Shown piece after piece: positions 47,233-55,562 of a stretch of 64,000 nt of DNA; the stretch's first letter is position 1; every line of letters starts with the position of its first letter. The stretch is taken from positions 3,942,018 to 4,006,017 of the forward strand of contig NZ_LT745763.1 in assembly GCF_900166595.1 (NCBI RefSeq), given 5' to 3'. The notes under the pieces are model-generated. The model saw only the letters and a program-made list of their open reading frames with translations. It was not told where the DNA came from and searched no databases. Made by a program: the position numbers and the translations under genes. The DNA is from Virgibacillus dokdonensis. GTDB lineage: Bacteria > Bacillota > Bacilli > Bacillales > Amphibacillaceae.

Positions 47233-48930
47233 TTAAATAGAACGGAATTTTTTACGTAATTTAAATGCTATAGGAATAAACGAACCAAATAATAAACTAG
47301 CAAACAAAATAATTTTAGCTGGATCATTAGTGGTTGGATTATTGGTTTTATTTACATCTTTCTTTGCAGCTAATTCCTGTTTATCGCCTTGGTCTGCATT
47401 ACGATCAAATTTTGGGCCCTGACCATTATTATTTAGCTTTTTTATTGGTAACTGTATTTCGTCTTCTACTTTTATTTTTGGATACGTTTCTCCACCCTTA
47501 AGAAGCTCAATAGAACTAGGATCAAAATGAAATTGCACGTCATATTCATGATGATAACCTATTTCTGGAATATCTACTTTTACCCACGCATTCAATTTCT
47601 TATCTAAATTTTCCACAGCAAATTCAATCACACGAGTATCTGCTTTAGGATCATGACTTAAAACTTTGGGTTTTATTAGCTTTCCATTGTGGTATACTTT
47701 GAAATCGGTAATCCACGAACTGTTTTTAAAGGTAATGGCAACTCTTTTTTTTCCGTCCTTTACTTTTAAACTAGCAGGACTAATGACATAATCATTCATT
47801 ACAGATTTCTGATCTGTATCCTGTTTTAACACTCTATAAGCAATAGAATATTCTCCATTCTTCAAGTTCTTTGGATCAATTTTTTGTCTGTCTGAAGAAT
47901 TTTGATTAAGTTCCTTATTTTTATTTTTATGTTTATTTTTATGTTTATCCTCTGGATCGTTATTTGATTCGTTTTTGTCTTTATTTGCATCTTCTTTCGG
48001 ACCCACATTTGAATCTGTAGGTTTTTCTTTTTCTACCTTTTTTATACTAGATTCATTAAAAGATAACCTTAATGGTTGATCACCCGTGTGAACGCCTGCT
48101 TTGTACTGAACCCGTGCTTTCATTGGAGTAATAAGTTCTCTTAGTGCATATGTGACAATTCTGGAATTACGCTGTTCATTTATTTCCTCTTGTATTGGTT
48201 CTTGTCCATCAATTTGAAATCCAGTTACTGTTTGATGATCCTTTAAGGTAAGTTTCACATATGTTTTTCCATCTTTTACATATATAAAAGCCGATTCATC
48301 GATATAACGTGCCATTCCTGATGGTTTATTTTCCTTGGCATGTAACGTAGCAACATTAATTGTATAATTCCCATTCTCTAATTCGATAACAGATGGCTTT
48401 TCTAACTCTGAATCAGGTTCTTCTGGCTTTGGCGTTTCTGGATTAGTTGGCTCTTCTGCCAATGGGATATTTGACGTATCAAATTTAAAGCGAATATTAT
48501 ATTTGTTATCATATTCAAATCCGGGGATCCCCGTAACAATAATATGCACTTTGGCATTTACAACTTCTTCAATATTGTTAACTTCAAATTGTACTAGACG
48601 TGTATTATCTGTTTTATTTTCACTAATGACTGTAACATCAACAAATTCTTGCCCATTGTTAACTTTAAAGTACTGCCACCATGAACTGTTTTTTAAAGTA
48701 GCTTGTATTTTGTATTTTCCTTCTTCAATAAACAGTTTGGCTGGCTTCTCCATATAACCATCAGCTACTGATACTTTGTCCTCATTTTCTTTCCAAATTT
48801 CAAATGGTAATTCATATTCTCCATTAGCAAATACTTTATCAACTTCCTCAGCTGATAATGGAGATAATGATGAAGTAATGCCCATAACGATTAAGATGGC
48901 AACTAAAAACAAAGCCCCTAATTTTTTCAT
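47233..48930 (-). CDS. multi-NEAT haem surface protein with sortase B signal
   Basis: A 565-residue surface protein with a signal peptide (about 1-27). NEAT1 spans about 35-155, NEAT2 about 184-296, then a Lys/Asn/Asp-rich linker (KHKNKHKNKNKE) and NEAT3 at about 356-475. The sorting signal NPTTN (531-535) is followed by a hydrophobic stretch and a basic tail. NEAT1 (YDNKY, 140-144) and NEAT3 (YHHEY, 459-463) keep the haem-ligand YxxxY. NEAT2 has HTGDQ there and probably does not bind haem in the usual way; it may bind haemoglobin. NPTTN predicts SrtB anchoring, unlike IsdB of S. aureus, which uses LPxTG. Confidence 0.9.
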   Translation of the reverse strand: MKKLGALFLVAILIVMGITSSLSPLSAEEVDKVFANGEYELPFEIWKENEDKVSVADGYMEKPAKLFIEEGKYKIQATLKNSSWWQYFKVNNGQEFVDVTVISENKTDNTRLVQFEVNNIEEVVNAKVHIIVTGIPGFEYDNKYNIRFKFDTSNIPLAEEPTNPETPKPEEPDSELEKPSVIELENGNYTINVATLHAKENKPSGMARYIDESAFIYVKDGKTYVKLTLKDHQTVTGFQIDGQEPIQEEINEQRNSRIVTYALRELITPMKARVQYKAGVHTGDQPLRLSFNESSIKKVEKEKPTDSNVGPKEDANKDKNESNNDPEDKHKNKHKNKNKELNQNSSDRQKIDPKNLKNGEYSIAYRVLKQDTDQKSVMNDYVISPASLKVKDGKKRVAITFKNSSWITDFKVYHNGKLIKPKVLSHDPKADTRVIEFAVENLDKKLNAWVKVDIPEIGYHHEYDVQFHFDPSSIELLKGGETYPKIKVEDEIQLPIKKLNNNGQGPKFDRNADQGDKQELAAKKDVNKTNNPTTNDPAKIILFASLLFGSFIPIAFKLRKKFRSI

Positions 48931-48954
48931 CTTTCTCCTCTTTTCTGTTTATTT

Positions 48955-49599
48955 TTATTTAACTGATATTTTCCTTAAGATCACGAACCCTGAAGCAAAT
49001 AACGTTGCTGTCAATAAGAAAACAGGGGTGTTATCTGAAGTTTTTGGATTTTTTTCAGGTTCTGATTTGTTCCCAGTATGTTTCGTTCCATCGGTGGATT
49101 GTTTTTCAGCTTCTACGTTATTCTTAGATTCATTATTTGCAGGTGAAGACGTCTTATCTCCCATCTTTAAACTTGAGGTATCAAATTGAAACCGAATATT
49201 ATATTTGTTGTCATAATCTATATCTGGCACAACCACATGTATATTTGCATCCAGTATCTGATTCAAATCTGCAACATCAAACTGAACAACCCTTGTATCA
49301 TTACTCTCACTGACAACAGTGACTGGCTTTGATTGAATATGAAAAGACTTCCACCATGAACTATTCTTCAAAGTAAGTTGCACGATATTCTTTCCATTTT
49401 TAACAATTAATTTACCTGGGGATTTTAAATAATCATTCGTCATTGATCTCTCATTTGAATCCCCTTTCAATACTGTGAAAGGTAAATTATATTCCCCTTC
49501 ATCATAATTCGACGCAGCTTCTATAGATGTACTTTCGACAGAGAAGACTGCTATTAACATTAATAAAAATAAAATTATTTTCTTTTTCACTTTGTTCAT
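48955..49599 (-). CDS. isdC: single-NEAT wall protein IsdC with sortase B signal
   Basis: A 214-residue protein with signal peptide (about 1-29) and one NEAT domain (about 33-145) with haem motif YDNKY (129-133) and SMTNDY on the lip helix. A hydrophilic linker leads to the sorting signal NPKTS (184-188), a hydrophobic span and the tail RKISVK. This is the IsdC layout; B. anthracis IsdC uses NPKTG. The ATG overlaps the stop of the preceding gene (ATGA) and follows AAGGAGGA. It should sit in the wall and pass haem to IsdE. Confidence 0.92.
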   Translation of the reverse strand: MNKVKKKIILFLLMLIAVFSVESTSIEAASNYDEGEYNLPFTVLKGDSNERSMTNDYLKSPGKLIVKNGKNIVQLTLKNSSWWKSFHIQSKPVTVVSESNDTRVVQFDVADLNQILDANIHVVVPDIDYDNKYNIRFQFDTSSLKMGDKTSSPANNESKNNVEAEKQSTDGTKHTGNKSEPEKNPKTSDNTPVFLLTATLFASGFVILRKISVK

Positions 49600-50285
49600 T
49601 CCTCCTTCGAGCTCCTCTTTTTTCTAATTTTATAAAACACTACAGAAAAAACTATTAAAGCAATCAATAAAAGAGTACCGTAGAGCAATGTATTTGATTC
49701 CTTTGGTTCCGTTGATTTATTGGAGACCTTTGAATCCTTTTCTTCCATCGCTAAAAAATCTTCATCACTTATATCCATTTTTTCTATCGTTTGTTGATCT
49801 AATTTCTTTAAAGTATCTAAGTCAAAATCAAATCGTACTGTATATCGATGATCATAAACAGGATCCATTGTTTCAATAAACACATGCATTTTAAACGCAA
49901 TGGGTTCAGTTAAATCTCGATCTACCTGAAATTGAACTATTCTTGTATTTTCCTTTTTATTCTCTTGAATTACTTTCACATCAACAAAAGAGTCCCCTAA
50001 AGGTGACTGTAACTCCTTGGTCCACTCACTATGATTTAACATAAACCGTATATAATGCTTACCATTATGTACAATGTATGTTGCTGGTTTCTCAAAATAG
50101 TCATTGGCAATAGATACTGAATCTGTTTGTGCGTGTAGTATAACGTAATCCAATGAGTATACTCCTTCTTCTACATTTGGTAACTTAGACTTTGCATAAC
50201 TAGTTTCTACAGGAAACCAAATATGGGAGACAGAGTACAGGAGTACTAAAATAAGTATTAAAATTTCAGACCAACGTTTTTGCAT
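49596..50285 (-). CDS. membrane-anchored single-NEAT haem protein
   Basis: A 229-residue protein with signal peptide (about 1-30) and one NEAT domain (about 38-160) with SIANDY and haem motif YDHRY (144-148). A C-terminal membrane helix (about 204-221) and the tail KIRKKRSSKEE follow. No NPxTx or LPxTG signal precedes the helix, so it should stay in the membrane rather than the wall. The ATG follows AGGGGGG. It is first in the minus-strand operon, next to the palindromic Fur-controlled promoter region. Confidence 0.88.
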   Translation of the reverse strand: MQKRWSEILILILVLLYSVSHIWFPVETSYAKSKLPNVEEGVYSLDYVILHAQTDSVSIANDYFEKPATYIVHNGKHYIRFMLNHSEWTKELQSPLGDSFVDVKVIQENKKENTRIVQFQVDRDLTEPIAFKMHVFIETMDPVYDHRYTVRFDFDLDTLKKLDQQTIEKMDISDEDFLAMEEKDSKVSNKSTEPKESNTLLYGTLLLIALIVFSVVFYKIRKKRSSKEE

Positions 50286-50312
50286 TTATTCCCCCCCTGC
50301 TTCCAAAGATAT

Positions 50313-50327
50313 TGATTCTCATTCTCA
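50313..50327 (-). promoter_or_regulatory. Fur box proximal to the NEAT operon
   Basis: On the reverse strand TGAGAATGAGAATCA, two or three mismatches to the 7-1-7 consensus, 28 bp before the first NEAT gene. Confidence 0.65.
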
Positions 50328-50413
50328 AATAGAATTAAAATAAAAGAAGTTTTCATAACTTCTAAGTCTTAAAATCTATTTGTAATTAATTACGATCCCC
50401 CTTTTATTAATAA

Positions 50414-50428
50414 TGAGAATCATTTTCA
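50414..50428. promoter_or_regulatory. Fur box, middle of the isd control region
   Basis: TGAGAATCATTTTCA, a good 7-1-7 match with two mismatches. Confidence 0.75.
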
Positions 50429-50502
50429 ATTACCTATCAACTAATACCTTAGCAAAATAAAATGTAATGTCAACCACTATTTCTGTTTTTTTCTTTATTT
50501 AT

Positions 50503-50563
50503 GCAATTATCTGCAATTATATTGACAATGATAATCATTATCAATATAATTGCAGATAATTGC
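50503..50563. promoter_or_regulatory. 61-bp palindrome with two face-to-face promoters and a consensus Fur box
   Basis: 29 of 30 symmetric base pairs match around position 50533; only 50526/50540 fail. Plus strand: TTGACA (50523-50528), 16-bp spacer, TATAAT (50545-50550). Minus strand: TTGATA (50539-50544), 17-bp spacer, TATAAT (50516-50521). A Fur box identical to the consensus, TGATAATCATTATCA, occupies 50529-50543, inside both spacers and -35 regions. Confidence 0.9.
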
Positions 50564-50594
50564 GAATGAAAATCAATAATAGGGGTGTATATAG

Positions 50595-51542
50595 ATGCGT
50601 AATTATTTATTTATTACTTTACTCTTTTTACTTATATTCCTTGTTGGATGTAATAATCAGGATGACCAATCAGAACAACATGAAACGCAATCAAAAGGGG
50701 ATACAATTTCCGTTACAGACTCCTCCAAGCGAACAATTGATTTGGAAAAATCACCAGAAAAAATTGTTGCTTTAAGCAATGGCGACGTAGATATTATCTA
50801 TGCATTAGGACATAAAGTAGTTGGTCGCCCATCAGGAAAAACAATAGTTAGCGAGGCTAAAGACGCTCTGGAAATAGGTTCTAATCATAGCTTAGATTTG
50901 GAAAAAATAACTTCCTTAGAACCTGACCTCGTATTAGGGAACCATCCAATGAATATGAAGGACATACAAGCAGTAGAAGATATTGGAGCTGAGATGGTAT
51001 TAACAAGTGCCAATTCGGTGCAAGACATTCAGAAACAAATTTCTCTATTTGGAGATTTATTAAACAAACAAGATAAAGCAAAACAAATCGTACATAAAAT
51101 AGATAACAAACGAAAAGAAGTAAAAGAAAACACAGTAGAAAAAAAGCCTAGAACACTATTGATCTATGGTGCACCTGGAACCAACATGGCAGCATTACCT
51201 AATTCTCTCAGTGGAAATATTTTAGAATTAGCTGGAGGAATAAATATTGCTAGTGATTATCCAAGTTTAGAAATGTATCCACAGTATGCACAATTAAACA
51301 CAGAGAGAATTATAGAATCCAATCCAGAAATCATTCTTTTAATGACACATGGCAATCCAGAAAAAGTAAAAGAGAGTTTAATAAAGGAAATGTCGCAAAC
51401 AGCCGGCTGGGATGAACTGGATGCTGTGAAAAATAATCGCCTGGTTATTCTTCCTTCTAATCTGTTTGGAACAAATCCTGGAACAAAAGTAATTGAATCC
51501 ATTGATTATCTATATGATGTACTAAAAAACACGAGGGAATAG
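50595..51542 (+). CDS. haem ABC importer 2 binding lipoprotein (IsdE-like, His variant)
   Basis: A 315-residue lipoprotein with lipobox FLVGC (Cys19) and the IsdE/FecB fold. Aligned by eye with the IsdE at 46155, the Met ligand position is His98 (GSNHSLDLEK) and the second ligand is kept as His252 (MTHGNP). The ATG follows AGGGGTG. Transcription should start about 38 nt upstream from the palindromic promoter. It is followed by its own permease, ATPase and the haem monooxygenase. It may also bind a different tetrapyrrole or siderophore, but the isd setting favours haem. Confidence 0.85.
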   Translation: MRNYLFITLLFLLIFLVGCNNQDDQSEQHETQSKGDTISVTDSSKRTIDLEKSPEKIVALSNGDVDIIYALGHKVVGRPSGKTIVSEAKDALEIGSNHSLDLEKITSLEPDLVLGNHPMNMKDIQAVEDIGAEMVLTSANSVQDIQKQISLFGDLLNKQDKAKQIVHKIDNKRKEVKENTVEKKPRTLLIYGAPGTNMAALPNSLSGNILELAGGINIASDYPSLEMYPQYAQLNTERIIESNPEIILLMTHGNPEKVKESLIKEMSQTAGWDELDAVKNNRLVILPSNLFGTNPGTKVIESIDYLYDVLKNTRE

Positions 51543-51546
51543 TGGG

Positions 51547-52542
51547 ATGTCAGTGCAAAAAAGAAGTATGCGTAGGAAATATATAACGATTATTACTCCT
51601 CTTCTCTTAATACTTGTCACTCTGTATGGTATTTCTTATGGCCCAATTTCCATTTCTCTCACAGAAATATGGACTGCATTGTTTACAGAGGAAAACACCA
51701 TGCAGAAAAAAATAATTATGGATATACGCCTACCACGAGTATTAATTGGATTACTCACAGGAGCGTGTTTAGCAGCTTCAGGTGCTATATTACAGGGTGT
51801 TATGAAAAATCCATTAGCTGATCCTGGAATCATTGGCGTCTCATCTGGTGCTGGACTTGCAGCAATAATTACGATGGTTTTGTTACCACAGTTCATCAAC
51901 TTATTACCTATAGCTGCATTTATCGGCGCACTTTTTACATCACTCTTAATTTATTTATTAGCGTGGGATCGTGGCGCTTCTCCTGTAAAAATTATACTTG
52001 CCGGTGTCGCTATAAATGCTTTATTGGGAGCAATCATGAGCGGGATCATGGTTTTATATAGTGACCGTGTTCAAGCTGTCTTACCTTGGCTCTCTGGTGG
52101 CTTAACTGGCAAAGGGTGGTATCAACTGGAATTTATGGCTCCATATGCTCTTTTTGCGCTTCTTCTATCCGTATTGGCTATTAAACCTGCAAATGTTCTA
52201 CTGCTTGGTGATGACTCAGCTAAACTTTTAGGAGAACATGTAGAAGTACAACGTTTTTTACTCATCACACTAGCTTCTTTATTAGCAGGTGTAGCTGTTA
52301 GTGTAGCTGGACTAGTGGGATTTGTCGGATTAGTTATTCCACATGTGATTCGACTTTTAATTGGTGATGATTATATCTTTTTATTACCTTTAAGTATTAT
52401 CAGTGGTGCTATACTCGTTGTGTTGGCAGACACTATTGCGCGATCTTGGTTTGATCCGATTGAAATACCCGTTGGCATATTACTTGCTTGCCTCGGAGCA
52501 CCGTTCTTTTTATATTTACTCAAGAAACGGAGGATATTGTGA
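51547..52542 (+). CDS. haem ABC importer 2 permease
   Basis: A 331-residue FecCD permease with RLPRVLIGLLTGACLAASGA, NPLADPGIIGVSSGAG and VGLVIPHVIRLLIG. ATG 51547 lies four bases after the SBP stop with GAGGG upstream. It probably forms a homodimer, since only one permease gene is present. Its stop overlaps the start of the ATPase (TGATG). Confidence 0.92.
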   Translation: MSVQKRSMRRKYITIITPLLLILVTLYGISYGPISISLTEIWTALFTEENTMQKKIIMDIRLPRVLIGLLTGACLAASGAILQGVMKNPLADPGIIGVSSGAGLAAIITMVLLPQFINLLPIAAFIGALFTSLLIYLLAWDRGASPVKIILAGVAINALLGAIMSGIMVLYSDRVQAVLPWLSGGLTGKGWYQLEFMAPYALFALLLSVLAIKPANVLLLGDDSAKLLGEHVEVQRFLLITLASLLAGVAVSVAGLVGFVGLVIPHVIRLLIGDDYIFLLPLSIISGAILVVLADTIARSWFDPIEIPVGILLACLGAPFFLYLLKKRRIL

Positions 52543-53318
52543 TGAATGCTATCCAAACCAATTGTATTTCATTAAATGTCCATCATTTTAAATTGGATAA
52601 CATCTCTTTGACTATTCCGAACCAAAAAATTAGTTCTATCGTAGGGCCAAATGGTTCAGGTAAATCAACGCTTTTAAAAATTATTAGTAATCTACTTAAG
52701 GCAGATCAAGGTTCTGTTTATATATATGAAAAAGAAGCCCAGTGTTATAAAAATAAAGAGTTCGCGCAAAAAATTACTATGTTACAGCAGTCAAAAAATC
52801 AACTACCTAATTTAACAGTTAAAGAACTCATTTCTTTTGGTAGATCACCATATAAACATTTTTTTAGCAATCAATTATCTATGGAAGATGAACAAATAAT
52901 TTCTGAGGCGATGCAGATTACAAATATAACAAATTATAAAAATCGTCTGTTTTATAGTTTGTCTGGTGGAGAACAACAGAAAGTACGGATTGCAATGGCT
53001 TTAGCCCAAAAAACTAGTATCTTATTGTTGGATGAGCCAACAACTTATTTAGATATTTCACACCAATTTGAAGTTATGGAACTCCTGCAATATATTAACA
53101 AGCATTTTAATATAACTATTATTATGGTTTTGCATGATTTACAACAAGCAGCAACATACAGTAATTATATGATTGCATTAAAACAAGGTAAAATAGTACA
53201 ACGCGGTATCCCCAACGAAGTGTTAACGAAAGAATTTTTACAAAGTGTCTATAATCTACAAGCACGAATTAAATTTGAAGATGGTTATCCACTAATCATA
53301 CCTAATATAAGGAGGTAA
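52542..53318 (+). CDS. haem ABC importer 2 ATPase
   Basis: A 258-residue ATPase with Walker [10 protein letters not shown], signature [17 protein letters not shown] and Walker [13 protein letters not shown] start at ATG 52542, after ACGGAGG and overlapping the permease stop by one base; the longer frame from 52488 lies inside the permease gene. It energises uptake by the preceding permease and binding protein. The IsdG-like gene follows four bases later. Confidence 0.92.
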   Translation: MNAIQTNCISLNVHHFKLDNISLTIPNQKISSIVGPNGSGKSTLLKIISNLLKADQGSVYIYEKEAQCYKNKEFAQKITMLQQSKNQLPNLTVKELISFGRSPYKHFFSNQLSMEDEQIISEAMQITNITNYKNRLFYSLSGGEQQKVRIAMALAQKTSILLLDEPTTYLDISHQFEVMELLQYINKHFNITIIMVLHDLQQAATYSNYMIALKQGKIVQRGIPNEVLTKEFLQSVYNLQARIKFEDGYPLIIPNIRR

Positions 53319-53322
53319 CATC

Positions 53323-53643
53323 GTGTACATTGTTACAAATACGACGAAAATCAAAAAAAATCAAGGACATAAGCTGATAGAGCGTTTTAATAAAGTAGGT
53401 CATATTGAATCAATGCAAGGATTTTTGGGACTTGAAGTACTAATAACAGATAAATTAAATGATTACGATGAGGTAAATATCGTAACTCGATGGGACTCAG
53501 AAAGTTCTTTTAAAAAATGGATAAAGAGCGATGATTTTAAAAAAGCACATACGCATGATGGCGGAAAACCTGAATACATTATTACCAATACCATCTCTTA
53601 TTACGAAGTCAAAATCATTCGTAAACCAATCGCTTCTGCGTAA
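53323..53643 (+). CDS. isdG: IsdG-family haem-degrading monooxygenase
   Basis: A 106-residue protein of the IsdG/IsdI family. The catalytic triad of S. aureus IsdG (N7, W67, H77) is present one position earlier: N6, W66 and H76, with the [11 protein letters not shown] stretch. The GTG start has AAGGAGG upstream. It is the last gene of the plus-strand haem operon. It opens the haem ring in the cytosol and frees iron. An adjacent flavin reductase (55720) could supply electrons. Confidence 0.94.
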   Translation: MYIVTNTTKIKKNQGHKLIERFNKVGHIESMQGFLGLEVLITDKLNDYDEVNIVTRWDSESSFKKWIKSDDFKKAHTHDGGKPEYIITNTISYYEVKIIRKPIASA

Positions 53644-53740
53644 ATTAGTATATGAACCTGTATTTATATAACTAAAAGAAATAGGTGTTTGAAAATATTT
53701 TCACACCCCGATATGAAATATCAACTGTAGTGAACTTCAC

Positions 53741-53770
53741 CCCTATTTGTTAGAACACAAATAGGGATGA
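53741..53770 (+). terminator. terminator after isdG
   Basis: CCCTATTTGT (53741-53750) pairs perfectly with ACAAATAGGG (53757-53766); a short T-rich stretch follows. Confidence 0.7.
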
Positions 53771-53929
53771 TTTTACTACCTTTACCTTTGCATATAAATG
53801 CTGTGAGGCTCTCAGAGAAGAGTGCTACGGAACAAGTTATAACACAGGTTATATAGATTGAATATATCATGGCTTGTTTTTCATTGTCTCGCTTTATTCT
53901 TAAATTTTGATATCATAAAGTAATTGCTT

Positions 53930-53958
53930 TTATTTAGTTTAGGTACTATACTAAATAA
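53930..53958. promoter_or_regulatory. MarR operator 1 (autoregulatory)
   Basis: TTATTTAGTTTAG, three bases, CTATACTAAATAA: a 13-bp inverted repeat with one mismatch. It ends one base before the regulator's ATG. Its core matches operator 2. Confidence 0.75.
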
Positions 53959-53959
53959 C

Positions 53960-54424
53960 ATGAAGAATAAAAAATACATTACAAATAACGATTTAATCCC
54001 TAACAGCCAGCATATCGGTAGATTAATCTTGCAACTTCAACGACTCGAACGAAACCCTCGTACCTTTGGTAAAGCAGGTACGTTGACTCCAAGTGAGATT
54101 CATGCAGTAGATGCAATTGGAGAAGACGGAAATGTACTTATGAGCCAGATTGCAGAACGACTCGGAATTACCAAAGGAGCAATCACACAGATTATTAGTC
54201 GGTTGGAAAAGAAAGAAATTGTTTTTCGGACTTCACATCCCGAAGATTCAAGAGCAGTGTTAATTTCATTAACTGAAAAGGGAGTAGTAGCTTTTCGAGC
54301 ACATATGGAACTTCATCAGAACTTTTACCAAAAACTTAGTAAACAGCTAAATGCTGACGAAATTGCTATTTTTGAAAAATGTATAAAGATTTTTTCATCA
54401 TTACTAGACGAAGTAGATGATTGA
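53960..54424 (+). CDS. MarR-family transcriptional regulator
   Basis: A 154-residue MarR regulator with the winged helix (GNVLMSQIAERLGITKGAITQIISRLEKKEIV) and wing DSRAVLISLTEKG. I use ATG 53960; a TTG at 53924 would add 12 residues. Operator 1 ends one base before the ATG and takes the place of a normal ribosome site, so translation may be weak or leader-poor. It is followed by a terminator, operator 2 and an EamA exporter gene, which it most likely controls. Confidence 0.88.
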   Translation: MKNKKYITNNDLIPNSQHIGRLILQLQRLERNPRTFGKAGTLTPSEIHAVDAIGEDGNVLMSQIAERLGITKGAITQIISRLEKKEIVFRTSHPEDSRAVLISLTEKGVVAFRAHMELHQNFYQKLSKQLNADEIAIFEKCIKIFSSLLDEVDD

Positions 54425-54477
54425 AATGCCCCATCTGCAAGTAGTAGATCAGTTTTAATTGCAGATGGGGCATTTTT
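54424..54477 (+). terminator. terminator after the MarR gene
   Basis: AAATGCCCCATCTGCAA (54424-54440) pairs perfectly with TTGCAGATGGGGCATTT (54459-54475), with a T-run inside and after the stem. Confidence 0.9.
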
Positions 54478-54481
54478 AAAA

Positions 54482-54510
54482 TTAAATAGTTTAGCACCTA
54501 AACTATTTAA
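54482..54510. promoter_or_regulatory. MarR operator 2 upstream of the EamA gene
   Basis: A perfect 13-bp inverted repeat, TTAAATAGTTTAG, CAC, CTAAACTATTTAA. It shares the TAGTTTAG half-site core with operator 1. Confidence 0.8.
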
Positions 54511-54560
54511 CGAACAAGATTCCTATTTCGAAAAACATATTTTTATTGAGGAGAGATAAT

Positions 54561-55493
54561 ATGGGGATTACTTTTGCAATTTTATCAGCCTGCACGTTTG
54601 CTATAAACAACGTGGTTGTAAAGAAAGGTATCATGCGAGATACTCATAACGATAATGGCTTATTTATTACTGTTATCATAAATATAATTCTTTTGGGTTT
54701 ATTATGCTTCATTGTTATTGGAATAAGAGGATGGAATTTTGAGTTTTCATGGACAGCTATCTTCTTCTTTTCACTTGCTGGATTATGTACAACAGGGATA
54801 GGTAGATTTACATTATTTTCAAGCATTTCATATATAGGACCATCAAAAGCATCGGCAATTCGTAACTCAACGCCCATTTTTACAACTTTGTTTGCCCTTA
54901 TTATTATTAAAGAAAATATTGCGTTTTTACCAGGCGTTGGAATGGTACTCCTACTTGGAGGAATAATTAATGAAGGAATAAGAATTTCCACGTCTAAGAC
55001 ATCGAAACAAGAACATATCCCTAATTCCTTTACAGTTCATTCTAAGAAACATCAGTATCTAGGCGTAGGGTTGGCTTTATTATCAGCTTTAACTTTCGGA
55101 GTTGGTCAAGGATTTCGTAAACAAGGCTTAATAGAAACGAATGACGCATTTTTAGGTGCATGGATAGGAGCTTTGGCTTCTTTTATTTTCTTAATTCTTT
55201 ATAAAACCGTTCGCAAAGAATTTACAGCAGCAAAATTAAAGAAGAGCTTCACTACGATGAACCCTTTCTATTTAACTGCTGGCGTTCTAACAAGTCTTGG
55301 TCCACTATTCTTTTTCCTGGCTGCGCAAACGATGGAAGTTTCCTATGTAAGTGTAATTGCAGCTACAGAACCATTAATTACTATTTTAATTAGTGCAGCC
55401 ATTTTTAAAGGGATTGAATCAATTACTATAGGTACTTGGCTAACCATTTTTATAATGCTCTTTGGAACAATATTGATCGCAATTAATATGTGA
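54561..55493 (+). CDS. EamA/DMT-family transporter
   Basis: A 310-residue drug/metabolite transporter with ten membrane segments in two EamA repeats (first half ending IKENIAFLPGVGMVLLLGG; second half starting YLGVGLALLSALTFGVGQG). ATG 54561 has GAGGAG upstream; the frame from 54546 begins inside that site. It lies behind a MarR operator and is probably an exporter induced by the MarR ligand. The substrate is unknown. Confidence 0.88.
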   Translation: MGITFAILSACTFAINNVVVKKGIMRDTHNDNGLFITVIINIILLGLLCFIVIGIRGWNFEFSWTAIFFFSLAGLCTTGIGRFTLFSSISYIGPSKASAIRNSTPIFTTLFALIIIKENIAFLPGVGMVLLLGGIINEGIRISTSKTSKQEHIPNSFTVHSKKHQYLGVGLALLSALTFGVGQGFRKQGLIETNDAFLGAWIGALASFIFLILYKTVRKEFTAAKLKKSFTTMNPFYLTAGVLTSLGPLFFFLAAQTMEVSYVSVIAATEPLITILISAAIFKGIESITIGTWLTIFIMLFGTILIAINM

Positions 55494-55562
55494 GCTAACT
55501 AACGATAAATTTTTACTTCTGACTGGTTCCAAAAATACATGTTGACAAATCTATGATCAACT

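Larger units (their letters stand above)
50286..50594. other. divergent isd control region
   Basis: It holds three Fur boxes (50313-50327, 50414-50428, 50529-50543), the latter inside a 61-bp palindrome with promoters on both strands. The minus-strand operon would have a leader of about 220 nt. Confidence 0.8.
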
